From positions 3,021,838-3,085,837 of the forward strand of contig NC_039516.1 in assembly GCF_003672135.1 (NCBI RefSeq): a stretch of 64,000 bases of DNA. The letters are read 5' to 3'. This DNA comes from Ooceraea biroi. Its lineage: Eukaryota; Arthropoda; Insecta; Hymenoptera; Formicidae. The translations under genes and the position numbers were made by a program. Each line of letters opens with the position of its first letter. Within the stretch, counting starts at the first letter, position 1. Below the pieces are notes generated by a model that made no database searches, had not been told where the DNA came from, and worked only from the letters and a program-made list of their open reading frames with translations. Of the stretch, positions 23,778 through 36,914 are shown piece by piece.

Positions 23778-26700
23778 ATGTTGCGACTCGCGGTGATCGC
23801 GCTCTTCCTCCTCGCCGGTACGACGACCGCCGAGATCTTCACCAACACGTTTCTGGTGAAGATGCGGCAGCCCGCGGAGAGGCATGTAGCTGATCGCGTA
23901 GCGCAGAGGAACGGATTCGTCAATCTCGGTCCGGTAAGTGGCGGAGTCCTCACGCTGAAAACCCTTCAAGATCCCGCTAATTCCATCTGCTAATTAAATA
24001 CCTGTTGGGGAAAACGGAGGGTATTAGTCGGAGCGTTTATTCAAGCACGGGAGTATTAATCATTCTACCGTTATGCCCACAAATCTGTTCTCCAAAGCGG
24101 AAATGTCTGTGTCTACATTCCGTGTCTGCTTTCTCTCCTCCCTTTTACTTGGATTACGTATTTATTTTCCTCGCGTGAGCAGCGTGCATATTGCATTTAA
24201 AAGAGAGGCAGATCTTACCTTGACTTGATTATTAATGAGAAAAATCATGCATAAATGAAGTACTTGGAGATGCAAGAAGCGAGGTCCGAGCAAATTCTGA
24301 GTAACGACGTACATACGCGAAACGTGATCGAATTACGGAACGACGAACATTTTATCGATGTCGCTTTTTTTACGTATGGCGCGTTTAAATTCTCGGGAGA
24401 CGACATGTGAGCGCTCCTGGTCTAGATTGTATGTGCGTTCGTATTGTAGCTTGCGCGTAGCGTAGCGCCCTGAAATTTTATTAGTATTTTATTAATCGAT
24501 TTCCGTTACGTACGTTACCCATTAATCCAAATTCTCTAATAAATGCCACAATAAGAAATAATTGTTTGGCGATATATTTCTCCCACGTATTTATTATGGA
24601 CGCGTATATTGACGTCATCGTCGTTTTTGATAATAATGGTATTAGTCATTTCGTTATTCAGACTCAATCAAATTAATTGTTGATCAGGCACAATCAGGTA
24701 TGACACAGAATAGATAACTTCTTTTGCATGGCATATTGCTGCGAGACCGTTGAATCCATTACCATCCAGCGCGTCCAATTACTTTGTAACGATTGCATTT
24801 TTAATTGCATTTTCCAGCATTCTGTTCGGCAAAGCGATTTATTGGTGTTCCGTGCCAATTGATATAATGATGTCTCTATCCTCCTTCCACCATTTCTTCT
24901 TTTCCTTCTTTCCTTCTTGCAACATTTAGGTCTGAAAGATGTGAAAAATAGGTTTTTTTTAAAGGTTTCGAGTAATCAGACAGAGTATCATTTCGTACAT
25001 CAAATATTTATGACTTTCACGATAAATAATTTTGTACAGCTTTTGCATTCAGCAAGAATGTAAAGTAAATTATAATCGAGCATTCGTGACATCGTCACTT
25101 ACAGCCAAGAAACACGAAAATGATAAATCTGAGCGATTTGCGGTACAAGTTGCGGCACGTCGCCAAGTATTAGTCCGCGATTCCACGTCGCCGATAAACG
25201 ATGGAATATTTCCAGTAATAATTCTGTTGGTTCTACGCGTGGTGTGTCATACGACACGCGCCACGCGTCAGATTCAACGCCACGTCCGCTCACAGTCTGA
25301 CGTATTCTACTGAACGTGGAGACCGCATGCGGTATTGGAAAGGAGAGAGACGGGGAAATGATTTTTCTTGGATATTCTGCTTCATAAAGGAGAGATAAAT
25401 ATTACAGTACGCAACCGGGGCAAGAATAGCGTCTTCACAGATTGTCTTTTTTGTTCTCGATACAACTCTGCAGAGAATTCTATCTCTGCAGAGATAGAGG
25501 AGAAGGTCCAAGTTGCGCGGAAAGTTTGTTAGCCGTCACCGCCACCACGAGCAAGTCGACAGGCGTTTATATCCGAGTTACTTGCAGAGAATTCCAAGTT
25601 ATACGGACCCCTACGCGCACACGTACACACCGAGTTATCGAGTGGAAAATTTTCTATGTGCCAAGACCGTCGTGCCTTTTCAGGCGATCAAAACTTTTCT
25701 TTTTGACATCATTTAAATCAATACAGTCTGACCTTGTTCTGCGACGCGTTTTAACAATCGTGTCATTTGAATTACTACTCTTAAAGGAACAACACTGTTG
25801 TTAGATGAATGCTGCAAGAGAGATTTGATTTGTCTGTTTAGAACAGCATCTTACATTAAGTGAACTTGATTTTTTTCCTGGAACTTGACCAATGCAAAGA
25901 AAATTGATATCATGTAAGCTCTATTTACCGGAGACGTTGTGACGTAGTTTCTTCCGATTAAAGCTGTTTCCTCGCTGTCTCGTACGATTAACCGCCATGG
26001 GACGTGAAAGCTGAATTATCGGCACGATCGATCGCTTTTCCAGTACGATGCGATTAATCCTGCCATCCTTGGCAGTGAGTGATTTTATCGTGGACGAGTT
26101 CGCGTAGCGGCTGATGCGATCGATTGAACTTGCTGTTATTTGATAACTTATCGAATTAATCGGTTTCTCTCTGTTATTTTTATTACAGATTATACCGCGT
26201 AATATTAAATGCATTCGTGCTAAACTTCGTATGTAAGCAAATAAAAATAATGCAAGAAAAATGTCAATAAGCATATTCAAATATTTGTGGAAAAAACAGT
26301 GCAAGATCAACGAGACGAGACGAGTTTTCAAACAAGAAAAACAGTTCTGCTTGTTTTCCCTCAGGTTTTCTTTGTTACAATATCCTCTATAGATGATGGC
26401 AAACTGCAACGAGGATTTGCATGTTGATATAAATATTTCTCTCGTATGGAAATGGTTTTCATTATTCATGATGGCCTAGAAAATTAATTATTTCATCTTG
26501 ATAACGCTTGCCGCTTGCTAATATAGGCGTAATCAGGAAAGCGGATTAAGTACACGGTGCAGTTGATTAAACGATGTTTCTAATCTATTGCGATAGAATT
26601 TCCGCGTTCAGAGGTTTGGTTTGCAGTTTCCATTTTCTTCGGACATTAAACTCTATTTGATCGTACTTGTCTATAGTGTATTTCTCTATTTCTGTATATT

Positions 26701-29700
26701 GTCGTCGTTCCTACATTCGATTATAATTCAATACATTTTTGTCAAGCGGGAGACTGGGAAAGAAGATAAATATGTGATACATATTTTATATTTTTACATG
26801 TTTTTAAAAGAGCTTTTTCTATTCCGGATATGTGATTTCTGTTGAAGGTTTTGGGCAGTCAGACGGAATACCATTTCGTACATACAGCTCTACCACATGT
26901 ACGAAGCAAAAGGTCCGTGCCGCACACGCGAAAATTAAAGGTCGACCCTTTGGTAAGTTAATACCTTTTTCAAAAAATTGCGCCTACGTGACAACTATTG
27001 TTATGAGGAGAAAGAAAAGGAGCAAATAATTTAGAATGGTACAAACTGACTAAAAGAAATACATGTAAAGAAGAATGTAATATCACCATCTAAACAAATA
27101 GCAATTTTAAAGATAAAACGAAGAATGGTATTCAGTCAGTGACGTTTTCAAGCCTTTATTTTATTAAAGACTAATTAATGTTTATCAACCTTTTTCAATA
27201 TACTGTTTTCAACATACTGCTTTCAACGATCGCTGCTGAGAAGTAGGCGTTGCCGCGCGTGAAATTTGACGAAGTTAATAGACACTGGCTTGATTTAGGT
27301 GGCCACGGCCATCCAGCAGGCTGGCTTCAAGAGGGTGAAACGGGGTTACAAGTCACTAAGCGTGGACAACCTTGTACCTTTATATGAAATGAAGAATCCC
27401 ACGAATCCCGGGAGTAAGGATCCGACTGATCCCTACTTCAAGTATCAGTGGTACTTGAAGAACGTCGGACAGAACGGTGGTAAGCCGAAATTGGATTTGA
27501 ACGTCGAGGCCGCCTGGGCACAGGGTGTGACGGGGAAGAACGTAACTACTGCTATCATGGACGACGGTGCGTAAAGAAATCTTTTTCAATATAAACGGGA
27601 TCTCGGCTGGGATGTATATTTTGTAGTCAAAACAGTATTGAATTACACGTGCTCGAATGCAGTTCGCGCTCGCAGCTTTGAATCGATATCGTCAAGAGGC
27701 GAGTTACGTAACACTCTCTCGTTTCGTCGAGAAACGGGATATTTTTATTTTAGAAAGAGAGAGAGAGTAATTGTAACTACGATTGTCGATTGTCGATCAG
27801 CGGTACAATGAGCGATACGATCGAATCCTTTTAGAGTGTTTGCTCGGTTTGCGTTAACAAAGACACGAAATTGCCGCTTCTCCATTTTGCCTCGGCAAGT
27901 CTGACCGCAAGACTTTATCCGCCCTTTGAGGAGCTCGGTACTTTCATTTCCGTTATGCGAGATGCACGTGGCAGCGTATAATGTCGGGGTTTCTTCTTAC
28001 CACCGCTGACGTAAGTCCATCCGTAACGTGTATGCTAACTGCTCTGTTTCTGCTGTTCTATTGCAGGTGTTGACTATATGCATCCGGATCTCAAGTACAA
28101 TTATGTAAGCATACTCACCCGTTACGATAGTAGATTGGAGCAAAAGGTTTCCCGTCAAGAATTATTTTAGAATATAGAAATGTACAGATTTACAGATTCG
28201 AATATTTTCAAAAGATAAAACTGTGGTTGAGTCGATCCGAATAACAAAAGCGATCTTGAAATCTTATATTTACTTTCTTTCTCTATTGTATTTGCCAGAT
28301 AGAACAAGCCTTTTGTACCAATTCAATGAGACTACATCAATAAATTTCTTACGGAGAAGGAAATCGCGTGAAAATAGCACATTACGTACGCGAAATCAGT
28401 GAATGGTCGTGGTTTTCTCGTGAATACATTTTGCTGTAAATCTGTAAGCATAATTTGCTATAATGCAGCATAACTATGTCGTAAGCGGGATCAAATATTC
28501 CTTTAGCACGAATGCCATTCTTAGCGCATCCTGCGCACAACCATGTCAGGAATTCCACAACGGGAGAACGCTGCATTGACTACGGATTAAGGAAACGGGC
28601 GGAGAGGAATAATTCCGCACGGTATTCAAGGGAGGGAGAGGAAAGCTTTAGTTATCTATTTTTCTATAATAGTCTCGGCAGGCATATTGTGTAACGAACT
28701 TTATGGAGTACGCTATTCTCGACGTCACTTTTACATCGGTAACTAAACGCGGCGAGACGATAATTTCGCGAGCAGCAAATTGTGCAGTTACTCGATTAGC
28801 AATCGTAAACATCACTAACATCGACATCCCCTCGTTTCAGAACGCTAAAGCTTCTTACGACTTCAGCAGTAACGACCCTTATCCATACCCGAGATACACC
28901 GACGACTGGTTTAACAGGTAAAAACCACTTTATGAAAAGATCGAGCAAGGAGAAAATTAACGCGAGGCGAGACGAACGAAATACGTAAATGAATTATATG
29001 GATAAAAGTGAAACAAGCTCTCTTTTATTTTAATAGAAGGCGGACACAAAAGCGCTCGATTATAAAAATGAAATAATGACATGTCCTACATTTCGTGCGA
29101 ATAATGCCGTGACTTTAAATACGTGTTACAAGTTGCAAAATGCGCTTGATGTTACAAGTTTGACCTTTCTTAGACAGACATTTCCAGAAAGAACGGAAGT
29201 TTCTGCTTGAGCGCTTCCCGTGTAAAAAAATTTATAGGGTCCTAAGTAGGACCCGATTAATTTTCCTCAATATTAATATGGCCCTAGAATGGTATGTAAC
29301 AAATATTTTTTCGGGACCTTATAAGGAAATAATAAAAAATATAATATCTAATCGGGCCACGATATGGCAATGATAGGGCATCCCTTTTTAGGACATCCCT
29401 ATTTATTCCTTATAGGGGCCTTTACTTTCATATTAGGCCCTAACAATTTTCTGCACGGGTTGTGCGTTCGAGAAGAACAGTTTCGAGAAGATGTGTTTTA
29501 CAGTGACTCTTCTGACTCGGTAGCACAAAGCATATCTGGAATGGATCAATCAATTCACTGGAGACTCACTCTAAAAAGAGATTCTTTTTGTGACAATCGA
29601 ACAATGTTCGCCAAAGTAATCAAGACGATAGAGTCAAAATGAGTGAATTGAACGTCCGATTCTCGTCGGAAGGCTCACTGTGGAACGCTTCGATGATTAA

Positions 29701-32700
29701 ATTGAAAGCGATCTCTTTAACAATCATTTCTATGAAAGTCATGGCACTCGATGCGCCGGGGAAGTCGCAGCCGCGCGCGATAATGGGGTGTGTGGCGTCG
29801 GGGTGGCCTACGATTCGAAGATCGCCGGGATTCGGATGCTGGACCAGCCGTACATGACAGATCTCATTGAAGCGAACAGTATGGGCCACGAACCCGATCT
29901 CATCGACATTTACAGCGCGTCCTGGGGACCCACGGACGACGGGAAGACGGTGGATGGACCGCGAAACGCGACCATGAGGGCCATTGTGCGCGGCGTTAAT
30001 GAGGTACGCGTTGCATAATTATTCTCCGGCTGAATTCAATGTACATCGCATATGATAGCAATTAGCGCGGGCTTAATAGACCCGTTATTAATTTTATATG
30101 AGAGATCAATTAATGTGATTGACAAACGTGAACTGGTCGTTTCAATCTATTGGGTCATTAAGTATGAAACTTTACAAATGGAAAAGCGCCATCTTTAACA
30201 TTTGTTATCTCAAATTTGGCGCCAGACGTCAGTATCAGGTTAGGTTAGTGTGATAGATGTATGTTCGCTCTTCAAATGTCATATTTGTTTGTTCAAATAT
30301 CTTTATTAGTTTTATTGGTGGATTCTTTTTTATAGAACTATGGAAAAGTCCAAAATTCGTGTGATTTATGAATATGAGTTCCGCCGTGGAACCACAGTGT
30401 CGGAGACAGCTCGTAATATCAACGCTGTATTTGGTGAAGGTTCAACTACTAAAGCAACGGTGGGCAATTGGTTCAAAAACTTCAGAGATGGAGATTTCAG
30501 CCTCGCTAATGAGCCACGTGGAAGACCAAAGACGAAGGTGGATAATGATCACTTGAGAGCCGTAGTAGAGTCCGATCCATCTCAAAGTACACGTGAATTG
30601 GGGCATCGATATTCAATGTTTCTATACCCACCATATTGTTCATTTAGCTGCAATTGGTAAGATAAAGAAGTTGGACAAATGGGTCCCGCACGAATTGACC
30701 GATGCGCAGCAAGCGCAACGTCTAGAGGCTTCCCTTTCTTTTTGCTTTCCCGTCACAAAAATGAATCTTTTTTGAATCGAATTGTGATCTGCGATGAAAA
30801 GTGGATACTCTACGACAATCGTAAACGCTCACATCAGTGGTTGAACGCTGATGAACCACCGAGACATCACGCGAAACCCAACATTACACAGAAGAAGCTT
30901 ATGGTGACTGTTTGGTGGTCCAGGTCAGGTGTTATCTACTACAACTTTATGAAACCTGGTACATCGATAACGGCTGAAGTATATTGCAAGCAACTGGACG
31001 AAATGATGCAACAACTTGCTATTAAACAACCGAAATTGGTCAATCGGTCAATGCCAATCCTGTTGCATGATAATGCTCGACCGCACACTGCACGACTGAC
31101 CGTGGCAAAGCTACAGGAGTTGGAATTGGAAACTCTCCGTCATCCACCACATTCACCAGATCTATCACCTACCGACTATCACTTCTTCCGGAATTTGGAC
31201 AACTTGTTGGTGGGAAAATTGTTCAATTCTCAACAGGCAGTCGAAACAGCCTTCCGCGACTTCATCGATTCCCGTACTCCTGGCTTCTATAGTAGAGGCA
31301 TAGACCAACTACCACTAAAATGGCAGAAGTGTGTAGATAACATGGGCGCATACTTCGATTGAAAATAAATCATGTCCATGTGCCAAAAAATGCAAAAGTT
31401 TATGTTCTATTTGTAAAGTTTCATACTTAATGACCCAATATATTCATTCTATATTCTAAAATTAAGTCAATATATTTCTTTTCTTCTTTTAATTTTCCGA
31501 TGAGAATACAATTTATTAAATCTGGAATTGAGAGTTTTGATGGTTCTGTCATCTTTGATTTTTTAGGGTAGAATGGGGCTGGGTAACATTTACGTCTGGG
31601 CTTCTGGAGACGGTGGTGAGGAAGACGACTGCAACTGCGACGGATACGCTGCGAGTATGTGGACCATCAGTATCAATAGTGCCATTAATGATGGCCAGAA
31701 CGCCCATTATGACGAGAGCTGTTCCAGTACCTTAGCTTCTACCTTTAGCAACGGTGCCAAGGATCCTAATACGGGAGTGGTAAGTAGTTGTATTACATTA
31801 TGAAGAATCCTTTTCTACATATATTCGATATGATTTATGTAAGTAATGTACATAATATCTGTTTTATTCATTACGTGGTTCTCTTTGAAGGCTACTACAG
31901 ATCTGTATGGAAAATGCACGACTACTCACAGTGGAACGTCCGCTGCGGCACCGGAAGCCGCGGGAGTATTCGCGCTTGCTCTTGAAGCCAAGTAAGTATA
32001 CATATTATACTAATAAAATTAGTAATGTTAATAATGATCAACGAAGATTCTTTTTCATCCAAGTCTTTTTCATGTTACAATTTTCTACTAGATGTTTCCT
32101 TTATTTTTCTAGCCCGCAGCTAACGTGGAGAGACATTCAGCACTTGACCGTCCTAACTTCAAAAAGAAATTCCCTGTTCGATGCGAAGGACAGATTTCAC
32201 TGGACCATGAACGGTGTCGGACTCGAGTTTAATCATCTTTTCGGATACGGCGTCCTGGATGCGGGCGCCATGGTAGCGCTAGCTAAAAAGTGGAAGACCG
32301 TGCCACCAAGATACCACTGCGAAGCCGGCTCCACGTTCGAAAAGCAGAAAGTGACGAGTGATCGATCCATTCTTGTAACGATTAGGACCGATGCGTGTGC
32401 CGGCACCGAGTACGCCGTAAATTATCTGGAGCACGTGCAAGCCGTCATTTCCATAAATGCAACACGCCGCGGCGACCTCGAGCTGTTCCTCACGTCCCCG
32501 ATGGGTACGAGGTACGACAAAAACCATTCTTGGCTTGAAGTTTCGATTTACTTTAAATTTGATAACTAATTCTGCACCGACTTTCTGCTTTATCTCTTTT
32601 AATATCTTCTTTTATTTTTAATCTGGATGAGAAAAATAATTCTAATAGATATAATATCTATAATTTCCAGATCTATGATCCTGAGTCGCAGAATAAACGA

Positions 32701-33077
32701 TGACGATCACAGAGATGGGTTTATGAAATGGCCATTTATGACAACGCACACATGGGGCGAGTACCCTCAGGGAACCTGGATGCTAGAGGTAAACTTTCCA
32801 CACGCATCGACATTTGTGCTCAAAGTTATCGCAAGTTTTGGATGGCACATGCTGCCTGATCGTTCATGTAACTGTACAGCTTGATCTGATCTGAACATTG
32901 AAATTGTTTCAGGTAAGCTTCAACACCCAAACGTCGCAAGAGGGATGGCTGAAGGAATGGACACTGATGCTCCACGGTACCAGAGAACCACCGTACACAG
33001 GATTGTCAACGGCGGATCCTCACTCGAAATTAGCGATCGTTAAGAAGGCCCACGAGGAACGACTGAGCGCGATCTAA
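23778..33077 (+). CDS. amon: Neuroendocrine convertase 2 (amontillado, PC2)
   Basis: A kexin/subtilisin-type endoprotease that cuts neuropeptide precursors at dibasic sites in secretory granules. Exons: 23778-23933, 26848-26952, 27299-27566, 28067-28104, 28841-28917, 29739-30003, 31567-31779, 31891-31991, 32113-32511, 32671-32788 and 32913-33077, giving 634 residues. The order is a signal peptide (LRLAVIALFLLAGTTTAE), a prodomain with an internal SKRS and the primary RVKR cleavage site, the catalytic domain and the P domain. The triad is visible as Asp in MDDGVDYMHPDL (near 175), His216 in SHGTRCAG and Ser391 in SGTSAAAP. The oxyanion-hole position is Asp in WASGDGG (near 318) rather than the Asn of other convertases, which is specific to PC2. 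TSPMGTR and the Trp-rich HTWGEYPQGTW lie in the P domain. Intron 6 carries a mariner. An AATAAA is at 33968-33973. Confidence 0.97.
24964..25072 (+). pseudogene. Relic duplicate of amontillado exon 2
   Basis: About 1.9 kb upstream of the real exon 2, a TTTTTTTTAAAG acceptor is followed by VSSNQTEYHFVH, against VLGSQTEYHFVH in the used exon. Within QTEYHFVH the three DNA differences are all at third codon positions and synonymous. After that the copy has about 37 extra bases, then similarity resumes weakly at CAGCTTTTGCATTC (against CAGCTCTACCACATG), now out of frame and soon at a stop. No donor site follows. It looks like an old tandem exon duplication that lost function. Confidence 0.65.
30150..31438 (+). 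mobile_element. mariner transposon 2 (cecropia/Hsmar1-like) in a PC2 intron
   Basis: A 1,289-bp element inserted in the intron between PC2 exons 6 and 7, in the same orientation as the host gene. The inverted repeats begin TTGGGTCATTAAGTATGAAA at both ends and are identical for about 30 bases, then differ by one base. Both sides carry TA (30148-30149 and 31439-31440). The ends differ from those of the mariner at 4.6 kb, so the two belong to different subfamilies. Confidence 0.95.
30340..31362 (+). pseudogene. mariner 2 transposase with several frameshifts
   Basis: The sequence closely resembles the transposase part of human SETMAR (Hsmar1 group) at segments such as KKLDKWVPHELT, DEKWILYDN, HDNARPHTA and WQKCVDNMGAYFD. 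The triad is Asp in ICDEKW, Asp in LHDNARPH and Asp in PTDYHFF, with 34 residues between the last two; human SETMAR has Asn at the third position, so this copy keeps the ancestral Asp. The frame breaks near 30600-30660 (at least two small indels between TRELG and AAIGKIKK) and again near 30735-30750 before SRHKNESFLNRIV. No single frame covers the protein, so it is dead. The ATG lies after TATAGAACT. Confidence 0.93.
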
Positions 33078-35690
33078 CGTTGACGGCTTATGCGATTCAT
33101 CGCCGATTCAAGCGTGGAAAATGATAATATCCCGAACGAAAGATGTTTACGCGTGCGCTCCCTTACTGCTTTTCCTGATTTTGCCGCGCGGCCGGAGGAA
33201 CAGACGTATGCCTCGATTTGAGATTCGATTTGCGCGCGATCCGACGGTATCAACCGTGCCAATTTTTGTATCTCGCCATTCATTATTTCAGCATGTTAAC
33301 TTATTCGCGCCGAGTCATCCGCGAGAAGCTAGATTTCGGTACTTTTCATTATAGTCGCGTTTGCCGAAGCATCGTCTAACACAGTGACTCGATATCAACT
33401 ACGGCTACATATCATACAGTTTGTACCAAAAGTTTATACTATTAAGAATGCGGACCTTTCGTGTCTTCTTGAGTACCGCTAACTTTTCTTTAAATGCGCT
33501 CTTACTGACGAGAAGAAAGTTAACTCTTTAGTGCCCAATAATCAAAATTCGCATTTTTTCTAGACAACTTTGATTATATAAAAATTTCTTATGAGAAATC
33601 TCGGGTGATTCTATGTTCTACATAATTTTCTGATTTTTCAAGCTCTTCGTTTCATGAAGAGATACGGGATTTGAAAAGAATTAATTCGGGCAGTAAAGGA
33701 TTAAAGGTTCTTCAAGATGTTAACTCCGCTATTGTTTGTTATAGATTATTTATTATCTGTTATCATTAATTATTATTATTATTATTATTGTTATTAGTTA
33801 TTGGTTATCAAACTCAGAGAAGCGTGCAATGTAACTATCTAGAAATAACATTTTGTTGAAATTGTGTCCGCGTTGACAGCTTTCTGAAACCGACGATCGA
33901 AACTTGATGTGGGGGAACAAGGAGATAACGGAGGGAAAGAAGTTTACTATGTATTACTCAATAACAGAATAAATTATACTCTTCTGACAGAGCGGTAAAA
34001 CTTGCAACACTAGCGTTTAATGGTCGTTATCGAATCGATAGCGTGCAGGACGCCTGCAAAAGAGTATTTCCGGGAACAAGAATTTCGTGTGATCATCGTC
34101 GTCCTCTCGATATTCCGAGTCTTGAAATTTTCAACTGTAGTGAAATTCGATGGTGCGGCGGGTCGAATTAAAAAAAAAGGAAAGATTGTCCGCAAAATTA
34201 TTTTTTGATAGTTTCGTGATATTGTAGTCCATGACTCGCTTTATCGATTTATCTTTTTGTCATATTTTATTACTCGATTATCAATACAACTTGAACTTTT
34301 AGCATACAAAGCTTAGATAATTGTTTAGTGAAGAAATTGTTAGTATAAATTATATATCAATAGAAATTATGTAAAAAATATTTACTTGAGGAAATTCTGA
34401 AGCATTCGCAGTGCGCGATGATAATTAAAAATCTATTTTTCTTCACCCGCATGATTAATGCGCGCGACAGAATGACGCACGAGGACGTCAGTGAGGAACA
34501 CGAAAACGCGAAATACGGATGCTACAAAATCCGAATGTGTAGATGATGTATCTTAGAACTGTAGCAAACAGAGAAATTTGAACATTGCATTAAATCATAT
34601 AAATATAAATGCATATATAAATAAGATATGTGTATATTTACATATATGTATGTACGTGTAGAATACCTAATCACCATCGCATTATCTTTGAACGATGAAT
34701 TAATTAATCTTGAGAAGCGATTAAATATACTAAAAGTCAAACTAATTTTAACCATTTAAAAAGCTGTACAACTTTGACATATCTTAGGATTTTAGTTTCT
34801 AAATTATACAGAGAATCCATCGTTGAAAGATAATGCAATAATAGCGAAAAATACCCTACAAGTATATACATATATCTTACCTATATCTTATATGCAGAAC
34901 AGGAGGCAGGAAATTTTTGGCGTAAATGATCTTCGTTGTAAATACAGTTACCGAAAAATGTCTTGAACAAAAAGTCTCGCAGGTTCCAAGGAAAGTATGA
35001 TACATGATGTATTTAAATATCTTCTTAAATAAGTACTCATTGTAAATGGCAAGCACAATAATATCAGCATGTTTCAGCAACTGTATATATGACAGAAATA
35101 ATATGAGTCACCCAAAGATAAATATCCCATTCTGCATATTTTATATACGTATGTCCTATTACATATATCTTACAATTGAAATGGATTTAATCAACTTTAT
35201 TGTGTATGCGTTGTAGGTGGATGAATAAAATCTGTATTTTTTGGCTGGCATCGTTTTTATATCTAGAGTATACCTTCGATACATTTTCTATCGACATATT
35301 TAGCTTTGTCCTTACTTTCTACGATTCCTCTTTGGCCTTGTCGTCCATATCATGAAAACAATAATAACAAGGTGAGCGAAACACATAATCTGTTATCAGC
35401 ATCTGAATATAATTTATCTCAATACATTTTTATTTTATTTCGAAAGATCTTAGATATGAATTTAATCTCTCCTAATTATTTTCCTGTGCGATTATACATA
35501 TTAATATAATACTAAACGTAATATAAATGTTAATTTTTGGTTTAGTTATAGGCAGTTATAACGTCTTGATCTTGTTGAAATATCGCGCGAGTACGCGCGG
35601 CGAAAGCATGCCTGTCGCACGCGTCTTGAACACGCGAGATTAAACTTTAGACAGAAGGCGTTGCACGCAGAAGAAGAAACAAGAAGGGAA
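33078..35690. other. Amontillado 3' UTR and AT-rich intergenic DNA
   Basis: The first 900 bases probably form the PC2 3' UTR (AATAAA at 33968). A TTA/TAT trinucleotide microsatellite is at about 33769-33800. From 34.0 to 35.6 kb there are only short open frames on both strands and AT-rich simple sequence. Nothing else is supported. Confidence 0.5.
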
Positions 35691-36914
35691 TTACGCGGCG
35701 AAAAGGAGGGGCAGAAATCGGGTAGTTAGTGGGAGACTCGTAGGGGTGGAACGGAAGCGGAAAGGGTTGAGGCGCGTGGGATATAGAAGAGAGCCGCTCA
35801 GTCCGAGTTTAGTCCGACAGTCCGCGTGTTACTCCCAGTGCGGGAACGGAGCTCGATTGCATTCGTTAATTTGCCAGCCGATACCACGAGTACATAGAAA
35901 AGCAGAGGGAAACTTCCACTGTCACGAAACATCGTCGATTTCGAACGACGCGTCGAGCACGTCATGTGCATGTCCCGTTTTTCCGAATCTGAACGGTCAA
36001 CTCGAAGCGAAGTTCGAAGGAACGCGGCGAATGTGTGCGAAATCACGATTCTCGATCGAAACGCATCGTTCTCGTTGAAAATCCATGTAAGTATCGTGAT
36101 ACTTATGTAAAATATCTGTTAGATTAATTCGAAAAAACTGTCATATTCATCAAGTAAAACTAAAAGCGAAAGTACACAGTTTTGACATAGTTTTTGTTGA
36201 ACAAAGCAATCATCGCGTCGATTTGACTACTTTTTTATAAGAAAGTTTTTAATTTCTTCCTGAATTGGAAAAGTCAAATTAGAAAGTAACTTCATCGAAA
36301 AAGGGAGCTAGTAGGAAATTAAGGAATCATTCTCAAGCGACATAACGACGGATTTGCTTCACCTTCGATTTTTCGATCGATTCTGAGGTAGAACGGAGAA
36401 CGCGACTCCATGAGTCACGAAATTATCACAATTTCACGGAATAGTAATTTGTCATCGCGATTTCAGCGGGAAGGCGAGTCGTGCGAGGAATCGGCGCTTA
36501 TCCGGTGAGAGCTGGTGTCTCGCGCTTTTGCTGCCTCCCGATCAGCATCCCTCCCGTGGCGTCGGGGGTCGGCGAGGCAGATCGTCGCGGAGAAGAAACG
36601 ACGATTGGACTCGCGGCGGGGGTGGAATTTAGGGACCGGACGTACGGCGGAACCCGGCAAATGTGGCTCTGTGCACGGTGAGCCGGGGTTACGGGGGCCG
36701 TGTGGCCCGCGGGGCCCGTGCTGGTGGTGGTGCTGGTGGTGGTGGAGGTGGTGGTAGTAGATTACGTGGCGAAGCGCGGCTGCCCTTGAGCCCCCGCACT
36801 TTATGCGCCTCCGGGGCTGGTTCTCGCGGGGGGCACGGTGCGGCAGCGACCGTGGCTACCGGGGGTGGTATCGGGGGTACGGACGACGCCGGCATCGGGT
36901 TACCGGACGAGCCG
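35691..36914 (+). promoter_or_regulatory. 5' region of the neprilysin-like gene with Gly-rich open frame
   Basis: GC content rises from about 35.6 kb, and a non-coding exon may end near 36085 at a GTAAGTATCG donor. A second GC-rich block at 36.45-36.91 kb contains a GGT/GGA repeat (about 36716-36760). It is open in the same frame as the neprilysin start codon for at least 80 codons upstream of the ATG, without an in-frame ATG. I read it as 5' UTR; an N-terminal extension from a non-ATG start is possible. Confidence 0.4.

Noticed and set aside
25921..26469. 182-codon minus-strand open frame in PC2 intron 1
   Set aside because: AT-rich, hydrophobic and basic composition, no recognisable domain or transposon similarity; probably chance.
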